Source: SAR202 cluster bacterium bin127 (GTDB lineage: Bacteria; Chloroflexota; Dehalococcoidia; Lucifugimonadales; Lucifugimonadaceae). Taken from it: a stretch of 64,000 bases of DNA. Under the pieces are notes generated by a model. The model ran no database searches. It was given only the letters and a program-made list of their open reading frames with translations, and was not told the origin of the DNA. This document shows, piece by piece, positions 9,257 to 17,397 of the stretch. Both the position numbers and the translations under genes were made by a program. The DNA is taken from contig MPNN01000004.1 in NCBI GenBank assembly GCA_002239045.1, forward strand, positions 186,001 to 250,000, written 5' to 3'. Every line of letters begins with the position of its first letter. Within the stretch, counting starts at the first letter, position 1.

Positions 9257-9766
9257 GGTTCTGCATCACCTAGGCATTTGCATTCGTCGCATTGTTCGCT
9301 GACGTAGTTCAGTCGTGCATTTGTCAGCGATTGAAGCAATGCTATACCATCCGCCAAAAGTTCCCGTTGAGTTGCCGCGTGATGTCGGATTGTGCTGAAT
9401 GGGCCTCGCTAGAATGAATGCCAGTGCATCGCAAGGCGGGATGAGAATCGGGTTCCCATGACCAAGTTCGGGGTGCTTAAGGAGGCTAAGAAAGCACCCC
9501 GACCTTGTGCTCGAATTGTGTTCGGTTAAAACAGAACACGTTTCGGCGGTTTCGACGGCATTTTGTTGGGCGCGCCGTGCCGAATGGGCACCCGGCCGTC
9601 GACATATTGTGGGATTCGTCTGATTTGACCGACTTTTTGGAATGGTCAACTGTGTTTATGATTATATTCTCACACGCTTTTCACGTTCTCGCCCGACGTA
9701 TTGGCTCGATCCCTTCGAGGATCAGACAATTGCCCGACCGTTGAGATTTGAGCGGCCATCTTTGGG
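9257..9766. other. Long intergenic region with two hairpins
   Basis: No convincing gene is seen here; the track ORFs in it have low-complexity, Arg-rich translations and no family resemblance. The stretch lies upstream of the Ldh2 gene and downstream of the ParB-like gene, both on the minus strand. It holds an 11-bp hairpin at 9468-9502 and a 6-bp hairpin at 9518-9539, described separately. The middle (9640-9720) is AT-richer than the surrounding genes. Confidence 0.5.
9468..9502. terminator. 11-bp hairpin, possible terminator or leader element
   Basis: TCGGGGTGCTT pairs perfectly with AAGCACCCCGA across a 13-base loop. The stem is strong but no T-tract follows on either strand, so it is not a classical intrinsic terminator. 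A second, weaker hairpin (GTGTTC/GAACAC) lies 16 bases further right. Position suggests it ends ParB-like transcription or sits in the leader of the Ldh2 message. Confidence 0.45.
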
Positions 9767-10762
9767 TCAACGCGCTTTGGCGGTTTGAGCGAATTGTTTT
9801 CGACTGCCGTTGTGGTTTCGGACCACACCATTTGTCTTGTACCGATTTAGGTGATCCAACGCGTTGTTGAGTCGGCTCGACAGGATGCGCAACGTACTGA
9901 CGAGGCGCAAACGACGGTATTCAGGGATTTCCGAGCTTGCAAGCTTTTCGAGGCTCCCGGCCAGCATGAACGCATCTTCCTGCATCCCCTCAAAGTCGTT
10001 CTCGTAAGTCCCGTTCAGCCGTTCGGCATGTATCGCCGCGTGGCCGTTGCTCGCCATCTCCACTGGTGGTGTTTCCTCCACTTTCTTTAATGCTGGCGGT
10101 TCGTCGATCACGAACTTAGCTACCAAATCGGTGGAAGTTATGGATGGATCGGCTTTTGCTTTTGCGACCAGTTCCTCGACATGTACGCTGCTCAGCCGCG
10201 AATCAATAAATGGTTGAGCCAACTCCTCTTGGCGATCATGGCCGTCGAGATCAGCGATGCAGCGCGCCTCTTTGAACGTCAACTCGCCGCGGTCTACATG
10301 CTCCTGCAATTTCGGTGAAAGAGTTTTACGGAGGCTCTCATAGTGATGGACGGTTCCCGCAGTAATGCCCGTCCGCCGCGCGAGTTCCTGTTGGGTCACG
10401 TGGAACTGTTCGCGGTAGTTGATGAACGATTCGGCCATCTTGATCGGCGGCAACAGGGACGAGAAGTATTCGTCAGTGAGCCGCAGCTCACGGCGTTCCT
10501 CGTCGGTGACGCCCTGACGAACGATACATTCGACCAATTCTTCCCCGGCCCGTTGTGCGGCGTCGACGGTGTTGTGTCCGCAGAGGAGGTAAAACTTACC
10601 TTTCTCAGCGAGGACCACCGGCATACGACGTTGCCGCCGGCGACGTGCCCATGCGCGATGGGTCTTGTCATAGACCGGTCGCTGGGGATCGGGAAGGATG
10701 TTATCTATCGCAATTCGCATCTCAGAAGCCTGTCCGCTAAGCCCGAAAGCTACCTTTGGCAT
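9767..10762 (-). CDS. ParB/Srx-like nucleotide-binding domain protein with HTH
   Basis: The N-terminal 100 residues look like a ParB-like domain: IDNILPDPQRP, a basic patch, and LLCGHNTVDAAQRAGEELVECIV, resembling the GxxR/H-containing CTP-binding box, but with GHNT where canonical ParB has GERR or GxHR. A helix-turn-helix follows, VTQQELARRTGITAGTVHHYE, then a helical region and a C-terminal tail. Chromosomal ParB is normally next to parA; no ParA is here, so this is probably an orphan regulator or mobile-element protein. I prefer the ATG at 10762 over the TTG at 10798. It diverges from the DUF5343 gene with about 165 bases between. Confidence 0.75.
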   Translation of the reverse strand: MPKVAFGLSGQASEMRIAIDNILPDPQRPVYDKTHRAWARRRRQRRMPVVLAEKGKFYLLCGHNTVDAAQRAGEELVECIVRQGVTDEERRELRLTDEYFSSLLPPIKMAESFINYREQFHVTQQELARRTGITAGTVHHYESLRKTLSPKLQEHVDRGELTFKEARCIADLDGHDRQEELAQPFIDSRLSSVHVEELVAKAKADPSITSTDLVAKFVIDEPPALKKVEETPPVEMASNGHAAIHAERLNGTYENDFEGMQEDAFMLAGSLEKLASSEIPEYRRLRLVSTLRILSSRLNNALDHLNRYKTNGVVRNHNGSRKQFAQTAKAR

Positions 10763-10928
10763 CGTGAATACGTCAGATTCTGTATTCCAGGCGACCAATA
10801 GAAAAGAAACTGTCCTACGTGTGTCCGAAAGGGAAACATCATATTCCGAAATTCAGGTTGCATCTGGAAAACACCTGCCATATACTCTCGGTAACGAAGT
10901 GTTCAGGTGCTGATCTCAGTTTGGAATC

Positions 10929-11639
10929 ATGGTTACCGAACCTAATCTCAACCCACCCTACGTCGCGTATCGGACATTCCGAACTTTTCTGGAATCTCTC
11001 GCTATCAGCATGCCCGACAGAATCGATCGTTCCGTATTCGATTCCAGATTCTCCGGAACCGCGACATCTCAGATAAACAGCGCGCTTCGCTCCCTAAAAC
11101 TCATCGATGCTGAAGGTAACCCAAGCGAAGCGTTGAAGCTGCTTGCCAGAACCGAAGGTGAACAGCATCACAAAGTTCTGGAACAGATTCTGAGAAGCTA
11201 TTATCTTCCGGTGTTCAGATTGGATTTGGAACGCGCCACAAAGGCGCAGTTCCGCGAGGCGATGCGAGAGTTCGGCTGCACCGATTCGATGCTCGTAAAG
11301 TGCGAAACCTTCTTTATCCATGCCGCTCGGCACGCCGGAATTCCGCTATCACCGTATTTGAAGTCGAACCGCAAGGCCAACCCGAGGTCGCGTTCCAATG
11401 CACGATCTTCCAAGAGCGGAGCACGACAGCCGACAATGGAAGATAACGGTCAATCTTCCGCACCCGAGTCGAGCGGAGTCGACGCGGCAACTATCACGAT
11501 GCGAGAATTGGCTATTAGGGTGCTTGAAAAGTATCCGGATTTCGACCCTAAGTGGTCCGAAGAGACACAGACAAGCTGGTTGGAAGGCATGAACAAGCTT
11601 CAAGAGACGTTCAACGTCCACAACCAACCGGCAAGCTAA
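10929..11639 (+). CDS. DUF5343 domain protein
   Basis: The first 150 residues match the DUF5343 pattern as I recall it: a PPYVAYRTFRTFLESL opening, PDRIDRS, and SQINSALRSLKLIDAEG, which resembles a winged-helix-like fold. The rest is a basic, serine-rich linker and a short helical C-terminus with WSEETQTSWLEGMNKL. The function of the family is not established. It diverges from the ParB-like gene, and the intergenic region is AT-richer than the host average, so the two may share regulation or have arrived together. The ATG at 10929 is the only good start. Confidence 0.75.
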   Translation: MVTEPNLNPPYVAYRTFRTFLESLAISMPDRIDRSVFDSRFSGTATSQINSALRSLKLIDAEGNPSEALKLLARTEGEQHHKVLEQILRSYYLPVFRLDLERATKAQFREAMREFGCTDSMLVKCETFFIHAARHAGIPLSPYLKSNRKANPRSRSNARSSKSGARQPTMEDNGQSSAPESSGVDAATITMRELAIRVLEKYPDFDPKWSEETQTSWLEGMNKLQETFNVHNQPAS

Positions 11640-11658
11640 CAGCTACAAAGCCAAAACA

Positions 11659-13290
11659 TTGTCGATCGACGATATTCGCTCTGCCGACGAAGAAACAACC
11701 CGATCTGAAATTGGTGACGAACCGCCGAATGATGCCGTCGAGGATGCGCCGGAAGTTACAGCCTCACGGCGAACCGACGTTGCGTCACCGGTAGACGGCA
11801 TCTCGGATATTCGGGCAACGCTCGATCTTCTCGAACGCCAGATCGTTGAGTATCGGAAGATGCTCGTCGAGCACGAGGAAGCGGTCAGTGTTGATGCTGA
11901 ACGCGAAGACGAAACGGCACCGCCATTGGTCGAGTTGGACGAGGAGCAACTTGGCAACGTAGCCGAATCGATCGCTGACCAGGCCGCAGCTTTATTTGCC
12001 GGTCGGTCCGCAACTGAGGAAGCGCCGGAAGATGGGGCGAAGGTGGTGGTGGCCGAGGTCGCGGATGGAATCGAGGCGGAGGTGGTCGAGGTCGCCAAGG
12101 AACCTGTTCCGGCCGCGGTCGAGATGGATGTTGCGGCGGTTGTTGAGATCGAAGAAGTGCCGGTTGAGGATGAGCGGTTGGAAGCGCCGGATGTGGATCT
12201 GCCGGAGCTATTTGCGGAGCTTGAAGCGCAACTTGAGAAGGGTCTGCACAACGCGGCCTCGGTCGCCGTGTACGCGGATGGTGAGGTGTTGCTGGAGTAT
12301 TTGAGCGCGCAGTCGGGTAGTGGAGTTACGCCGACGCCGCAACCGTTGTTCCGCGCCTTTTCATCGGGCAAACCGATGGCGGCGGCGGCGGTTTGGCGGT
12401 TGTTGGATGCTGGTGTTTTGGAGATTGATGCGCCGGTCGCGAGTTATTGGCCCGAATTTGCTCAACGCGGCAAGGGCAAAGTGACTTTGCGGCACGTTCT
12501 GACTCACACCGCCGGGTTGCCACGCGATTTCGGTCGGGGCGACGTGGACTGGGGCGATTGGGGTCGGATGAGTGACATACTGGCTTCGATGGATTTGGAG
12601 TATGAGCCGGGGGAGGTGATCCACTACCACGCCATCACGTTCGGTATTTTGGTGGCGGAGATCGCTGCTCGTGCGAGCGGGATTCCGTTTGTCGAGTTGT
12701 TTGAGCGCGAGGTTAAGTCTCCGCTGGGGCTGGCTGACACGAGCTTTGTGATTGGTGAGGAAGACATTGAAGCGCGGCGGCGCGTGCAACCGTTGATCGC
12801 GCCGTCGGGGTACTACGATCGCGAAATGCCCGGGAAGATGGATTGGTTGCTGGACAACCAGATATTGTCACCGGGGGCGTCATGTGTGACGACTGCAAGT
12901 GATCTGGTTAGGTTGTACTCGGCGGTTTGCAGTGGAGGGTCAACGATCGAAGGTGAGAATTGGCTCAGCGAAGAGGCGGCGGCGAGTGTTTTCGCTACTC
13001 ATGCCTCGGCTTACAACATAGAAGACATGTCGAAGAACCGCGTTGGCCAGGGCGTTTGGATGTCTGACGAGCAGCCGAACCGATTCGCAGCGCCGATTGG
13101 ATCGATGGCCTTCGGGCATGGCGGAATGGCGACTTCGATCGCTTGGGGCGACCCGGAATTCGGCGTCTGCGTTGCCATCATTACGGACACTATGCAGGAC
13201 GAAGAGTTGAACGGGAAGAGGCTGAATAGGATTTCGGCGGCGGTTCGGTGGGATTTGGGGTTGCCGGTTGGGTCGGTGGCGGAGTTTTAG
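11659..13290 (+). CDS. Serine hydrolase of the beta-lactamase (class C/EstB) fold with acidic N-terminal extension
   Basis: Residues from about 180 onward form a PF00144-type hydrolase. The nucleophile motif SxxK is FSSGKPMAAAA, the second motif has tyrosine in HYHAITFGIL, and the late motif is FGHGGMATS. Such enzymes act as esterases or peptidases, seldom as true lactamases. The first 180 residues are very acidic and low in complexity, rich in Glu, Val and Ala, with no signal peptide, so the protein is probably cytoplasmic. The called start is TTG at 11659, 19 bases after the DUF5343 stop, without a clear ribosome site; an ATG at 11863 (MLVEHEE) is an alternative. The acidic leader is unusual for the family. 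Confidence 0.82.
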   Translation: MSIDDIRSADEETTRSEIGDEPPNDAVEDAPEVTASRRTDVASPVDGISDIRATLDLLERQIVEYRKMLVEHEEAVSVDAEREDETAPPLVELDEEQLGNVAESIADQAAALFAGRSATEEAPEDGAKVVVAEVADGIEAEVVEVAKEPVPAAVEMDVAAVVEIEEVPVEDERLEAPDVDLPELFAELEAQLEKGLHNAASVAVYADGEVLLEYLSAQSGSGVTPTPQPLFRAFSSGKPMAAAAVWRLLDAGVLEIDAPVASYWPEFAQRGKGKVTLRHVLTHTAGLPRDFGRGDVDWGDWGRMSDILASMDLEYEPGEVIHYHAITFGILVAEIAARASGIPFVELFEREVKSPLGLADTSFVIGEEDIEARRRVQPLIAPSGYYDREMPGKMDWLLDNQILSPGASCVTTASDLVRLYSAVCSGGSTIEGENWLSEEAAASVFATHASAYNIEDMSKNRVGQGVWMSDEQPNRFAAPIGSMAFGHGGMATSIAWGDPEFGVCVAIITDTMQDEELNGKRLNRISAAVRWDLGLPVGSVAEF

Positions 13291-13302
13291 GATTGGGATG
13301 TG

Positions 13303-13503
13303 ATGCTGACCAGAGATTTCAAGACGACCATCATGGCGCGTGCGCGGCGTGACCATGGATTCCGCGCGGGGATGTTGGAAGAGTGCGTTGAGTTGGTATT
13401 GAACGGCGAACCAGAGATTGGTCAGGCAATCCTTGGGGATTTGGTTGAGGCTACTATCGGGCTTGAAAATCGGGATCGGTCGGACCTGATCGGGCAGGGT
13501 TAA
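13303..13503 (+). CDS. N-terminal fragment of a HigA/HI1420-type antitoxin lacking its HTH
   Basis: MLTRDFKTTIMARARRDHGF followed by LNGEPEIGQAILGDLVEATIG closely matches the N-terminal half of addiction-module antidote proteins that regulate themselves through a C-terminal helix-turn-helix. Here the protein stops after 66 residues, where the HTH should begin, with a short unrelated tail (LENRDRSDLIGQG). I see no continuation in other frames. No toxin partner is adjacent. The 3' end overlaps the convergent reductase gene by four bases. It may be a decayed antitoxin or a short stand-alone form; ATG at 13303 preferred to GTG at 13300. Confidence 0.6.
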   Translation: MLTRDFKTTIMARARRDHGFRAGMLEECVELVLNGEPEIGQAILGDLVEATIGLENRDRSDLIGQG

Positions 13504-14045
13504 CTCAAAACGCGGTAGTGGGTTTGGGCTAGGCCTGAGGGGTATTGGGTTGTGCTGATTAGTTTGAGGTGGATGTCTTGGGTGGTGTTGCCGAATAGGG
13601 GGATGCCTTCGCCGATTAGGACTGGGAGGGTGGTGATGATTAGGTCATCGATCAGGCCTTCGTTGAGGAAGGATTGGATGGTGATGCCGCCATCGATGTA
13701 GGCGCGGTTCCAGCCTTTTTGGTTGAGGGTTGCGAGGAGATCTGAGGGAGTTTGGTCGGTGATCGTGACTTTGTCGGTAAGGTGCACGGGGATGTCGCAG
13801 TTGGTGAGGGTTTTCGAGAGAACGATCACGGGTTTCGGGTAGGGCCAGTCATCGTCGGAGATCAGGTTGAGGACGACTTCGTAGGTTTTGCGGCCGAATA
13901 TGATTCCGTCGACCGAGTCGATGAACTGGTTGTAGCCGTGCTCTTCGGTGGTTGGGCCTTGGTTTTCGAGCCAGTCGATGGCGTGGTCTTTTCGAGCGAT
14001 AAAGCCGTCGAGGGTGGTGGCGATGAAGACGTGGCCGGTCGTCAC
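13500..14045 (-). CDS. RibD C-terminal/dihydrofolate-reductase-like family protein
   Basis: A 181-residue protein of the RibD_C/YyaP type. Seen are VFIATTLDGFIARKDHAIDWL at the N-terminus, the nucleotide-binding IIFGRKTYEVV, and IDGGITIQSFL followed by TLPVLIGEGIPLF, all typical of this group. These proteins bind NADPH, but their substrates are mostly unknown; it is not a normal FolA. It starts with GTG, which overlaps the polA TGA in the sequence GTGA, so it is translationally coupled to DNA polymerase I. It converges on the antitoxin fragment. Confidence 0.9.
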   Translation of the reverse strand: MTTGHVFIATTLDGFIARKDHAIDWLENQGPTTEEHGYNQFIDSVDGIIFGRKTYEVVLNLISDDDWPYPKPVIVLSKTLTNCDIPVHLTDKVTITDQTPSDLLATLNQKGWNRAYIDGGITIQSFLNEGLIDDLIITTLPVLIGEGIPLFGNTTQDIHLKLISTTQYPSGLAQTHYRVLS

Positions 14046-16900
14046 TCGAGTTCGCCCCAGCGGATGCCGGTCTTGGTGTCTACCAGGAGGGGGACTTCCA
14101 GGGACATTGCGGCGGGCATCATGTCGTGCGCCAAGGAAGTGATCTCTTCGAGTTCACCGGGTGCCACTTCGAAGATGAGTTCGTCGTGGACTTGGGCGGT
14201 CATTCGGGATTCGAGACCGCGGCGGTGAAGTTCGTCGGCGATGTTGATCATTGCGATCTTGATGACGTCGGCGGCGGTTCCTTGGATGGGCATGTTCACG
14301 GCGACGCGTTCGGCTGCGGCCCGGTAGCCTTGGTTGGCGGAGCGGAGGTCGGGGAGGTAGCGACGTCTGCCCTTCAATGTCTCGGCGTAGCCGCGCATCT
14401 TTGCGACCTGCTTTTGGTGCTCGATGAAATCGCGGATGCCGGGATACCTGCCAAAGTAGAGGTCGATGAATTCACGACCTTGTTGCTGTGTGAGGTCAGT
14501 CTGGCGCGCGACGCCTTGGGGTCCGAGGCCGTAGATGACTCCGAAGTTGAGGATCTTGGCGATACGTCGCTGGTCGCCGGTAACGTCTTGGACGTCGTAC
14601 ATGGAGCGCGCAGTAGCGTCGTGGATGTCTTCGCCGTTGCGGAAGGATTCCAGGAGGCCGGGCTCGCGGGACATGTGAGCGAGGATGCGGAGCTCGATTT
14701 GGGAGTAGTCGGCGGAGAGGAGCTGCCAGCCCGATTCGTAGATGGTTGTAAAGGCGTCGCGGACTCGTCGACCGAGAGGTGTCCGGACGGGGATGTTCTG
14801 GACGTTTGGGTCGTTCGATGCGAGTCGTCCGGTGGCGGATCCAGCTTGGTTGAAGGTGCTGTGGACGCGTCCGGTGGCCGGGTTGACCATCTTGGGGAGC
14901 GCGTCGGCGTAGGTGGACTTCAACTTTGCGAGTTCGCGGTATTTGAGAACTGCGTCGATGAGCTGGTAGACGCGGTCGTCGAGACCAGAGGTGTTCCTCA
15001 TGCGGTCGAGGGCGTCGGCGTTCATCGACCAGCCGGTCTTGAGTTTGCGGGTCGGCGGCGCGTTCCACTCGTCGATGAGGATGGTACCGATCTGCCGGTT
15101 GGATGCGATGTTGAATTCGCGACCGCCTAAAAGGGCGTTGGCGGCCTGTTTGATTTGAGCGATCTCCTCGCCGAGGGCGGCGGAGAATTTCTTGAGGACA
15201 TCGGTCTCGACCACCATTCCGGTGCGCTGCATCTCGACGATGACTGGAAGGAGGGGCATCTCGATGTTTTCGAAGGCTCCGCGCGCGTTGTGTCCGTCGA
15301 GTTCGCCGTCGAAGTGTCGCCATAGTCGATATGTGAAATCGGCGTCGGCCGCGGCGTATGGACCGGCCAACTCGATGTCGACTTCGGACATAGTTATCTG
15401 CTTGCGCCCGGTGCCGATGAGGTCGGTTATCGGTGTCATCTCGGAGCTGAAGAGCTCCAGCGCTAGGTCTTTGAGTCCGTATCGATTGTGACCGCAAAGA
15501 GATGCGGCGATCATGGTGTCGAAGTTGGCGTTGTTGACATCGATGCCGGCCTGTTGCAGGACCATCATGTCGAAGTTTGCATTGTGGGCGGCTTTGGGAA
15601 CTTTGGCATCGGCGAAGAGCGGGGCGACGATCTCGAGCGCGCGGGTGCGGTCGATTTGTTCGCCGGAGCGGTGACCGACGGGTACGTAACAGGCTTCGCC
15701 CTCGGCGTTCGAGAAGGACATTCCGACCATCTCGTCCTGCATCGCGCGCGTGCCGTTGGTCTCGGTGTCATATGCGAAACCGTCGGCATTGCCGAGGCGG
15801 GTGACCAGGTCTTGCAGCTCGGCGTCGGTGGTGACGATGGCGTAGTTGCCGAGGGGACCGTCGGCACTTGCGGATTTGGCGTTCGATTTGGCGTCTACGG
15901 CGGTGTTGCTGTTGCTGAAGAGATCGCCTTGTGCTCGGCCCGTTGTTGGTAGAGGGAATACGCCACGTTCGGCGTCTTCGGCTGAGGGTATGCTGCGAAC
16001 GATGGTGTCGCCGAAGCCGAGGCCGGTGAGTGCTCCCACGACTTCGGTGCGGTCGTAGCCACCGATGCGGCATTCGTTGAAGTCGATGTCGATCGGGACA
16101 TCGGTGACGATGGTGGTGAGTTTGAGACCGTCGTAGGCGATCTTTTCGCCGTCGCGGAGGCGCGTCATGATGCCCTTGGAGCCGCGGAGTTCCTTGGATG
16201 GGATCTCACCGACGGCGTCGAGATTGGCGTAGAGCGCGTCGAAATGACCGAAGCGGTTGAGGACGGTTCGAGCGGCCTTGGGTCCGATCTTGGGAATGCC
16301 CGGAATGTTGTCGGACGGATCGCCTTCGAGCGCCTTGATCTCAGCGACGAACTCGGGGCCGAGGCCGTCGTAGCGGTCGCGCACACCCTCGATGTCGTAG
16401 ACCCGGGTGTCGCCGAAGCCGGAGTACATGAGGAGGTTGGTATCGTCGTTTACGAGTTGGAGCTGGTCGGCGTCGCCGGTGAGGATCAGGGATTGGATGC
16501 CGGCGTCTTCGGCTTTGCGGACGATGGTTCCGACGACATCGTCGGCTTCGAAGCCATCAATCGCGAAGACTGGGACCTTCATGGCGGCGAGAACGCTCTC
16601 GACCATGGGTATCTGCTCGTGGAGTTCCGGATCGATAGGTGGCCGTTGGGCCTTGTATTCGTCGAATAGTTCGTCGCGGAAGGTGGGCGCTCGGGTGTCG
16701 AAAGTTACGGCGATGTGGGTTGGGCTGTATTCTCGGATGGTTGCGATGAGGTTTCGGAGGAAGCCGTAAGCGCCATGCGTCTGCTGACCCGCGCTGTTGG
16801 TCAAGCCGCCGCCACGCGAGAGCGCGAACCAAGCTCGAAAGACCATCGAGTGGCCGTCGACGACGAGGATGAGGGGTTCGCGGGTGGTTGGGGTTGTCAT
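14042..16900 (-). CDS. polA: DNA polymerase I
   Basis: The enzyme carries out gap filling, Okazaki-fragment maturation and repair synthesis. All three domains are complete in 952 residues. The 5'-3' nuclease covers roughly residues 1-310 with VVDGHSMVFRAW, LTGDADQLQLV and GDPSDNIPGIPKIGPK. The 3'-5' proofreading domain is intact with FAYDTETNG, AAHNANFDMMVL and YAAADADFTYRLW. The polymerase has motif A SADYSQIELRILAH, motif B RIAKILNFGVIYG and motif C AQVHDELIFEV. The ATG at 16900 has no clear Shine-Dalgarno. The gene is followed by a coupled reductase. The region upstream is strongly G-rich on the plus strand. Confidence 0.97.
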   Translation of the reverse strand: MTTPTTREPLILVVDGHSMVFRAWFALSRGGGLTNSAGQQTHGAYGFLRNLIATIREYSPTHIAVTFDTRAPTFRDELFDEYKAQRPPIDPELHEQIPMVESVLAAMKVPVFAIDGFEADDVVGTIVRKAEDAGIQSLILTGDADQLQLVNDDTNLLMYSGFGDTRVYDIEGVRDRYDGLGPEFVAEIKALEGDPSDNIPGIPKIGPKAARTVLNRFGHFDALYANLDAVGEIPSKELRGSKGIMTRLRDGEKIAYDGLKLTTIVTDVPIDIDFNECRIGGYDRTEVVGALTGLGFGDTIVRSIPSAEDAERGVFPLPTTGRAQGDLFSNSNTAVDAKSNAKSASADGPLGNYAIVTTDAELQDLVTRLGNADGFAYDTETNGTRAMQDEMVGMSFSNAEGEACYVPVGHRSGEQIDRTRALEIVAPLFADAKVPKAAHNANFDMMVLQQAGIDVNNANFDTMIAASLCGHNRYGLKDLALELFSSEMTPITDLIGTGRKQITMSEVDIELAGPYAAADADFTYRLWRHFDGELDGHNARGAFENIEMPLLPVIVEMQRTGMVVETDVLKKFSAALGEEIAQIKQAANALLGGREFNIASNRQIGTILIDEWNAPPTRKLKTGWSMNADALDRMRNTSGLDDRVYQLIDAVLKYRELAKLKSTYADALPKMVNPATGRVHSTFNQAGSATGRLASNDPNVQNIPVRTPLGRRVRDAFTTIYESGWQLLSADYSQIELRILAHMSREPGLLESFRNGEDIHDATARSMYDVQDVTGDQRRIAKILNFGVIYGLGPQGVARQTDLTQQQGREFIDLYFGRYPGIRDFIEHQKQVAKMRGYAETLKGRRRYLPDLRSANQGYRAAAERVAVNMPIQGTAADVIKIAMINIADELHRRGLESRMTAQVHDELIFEVAPGELEEITSLAHDMMPAAMSLEVPLLVDTKTGIRWGELE

Positions 16901-17137
16901 GGGTGGAAGGGTGGGTTGAGAATGTTTCGGTAGTGGTTGCGATTATATGGGTGGGGGGGAATTTACATGGATGGACGGGATGGAGGGGATGTGGGGTTTG
17001 AACTATGATGGGAATGATTTTGAAGGATTGGAATGATCGGTGTCGTTGTTTTGGGGTGCTGCGGTGATGGCGGGGAGTTGCGGGATAATGGAGGGTGGGG
17101 TTGTGGTACTGGCGTTTCGTTGGCGATTTGGGGGATT

Positions 17138-17371
17138 ATGGCTATGTTGAAAATCGAGAAGATACGGAGTGATGAGGAGCACGATGCGGCTATGGCTCGC
17201 ATCGATGAGATTTTTGACGCGCCGGTTGGGTCGGCGGAAGGGGAGGAGCTTGAGGTGTTGGTGGGATTGGTGGAGGCTTGGGAGGTGGTGAGGTATCCGA
17301 TCCCGCCGCCGGAACCTGTCGATGCGATCGAGTTTCGCATCGATCAGGAGAGGGCGCGGTTTGGTGGTTGA
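17138..17371 (+). CDS. HigA-type antitoxin N-terminal fragment without HTH
   Basis: The track ORF starts at 17033, but family similarity starts at the ATG at 17138 (or 17144), which follows GGGGATT. KIEKIRSDEEHDAAMARIDE, GSAEGEELEVLVGLVEAWE and YPIPPPEPVDAIEFRIDQ match the conserved N-terminus of HigA antitoxins. The usual C-terminal DNA-binding helix-turn-helix is missing; translation stops after DQERARFGG. No RelE/HigB toxin lies beside it. Twenty-six bases downstream begins the restriction-methyltransferase, so it may now act as, or be a relic of, a leader gene for that enzyme. The other HTH-less antitoxin fragment lies at 13303. Confidence 0.65.
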   Translation: MAMLKIEKIRSDEEHDAAMARIDEIFDAPVGSAEGEELEVLVGLVEAWEVVRYPIPPPEPVDAIEFRIDQERARFGG

Positions 17372-17397
17372 TGGGTGGGGGTAGGATAATTGAGGTG

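Noticed and set aside
9767-13503. Prophage or integrative element
   Set aside because: There is no integrase, transposase, structural gene or attachment repeat; only a ParB-like and a DUF5343 gene with unusual base content.
14126-15130. 334-residue plus-strand ORF
   Set aside because: Antisense shadow of polA with Val/Gly/Asp-rich translation typical of the opposite strand of a real gene.
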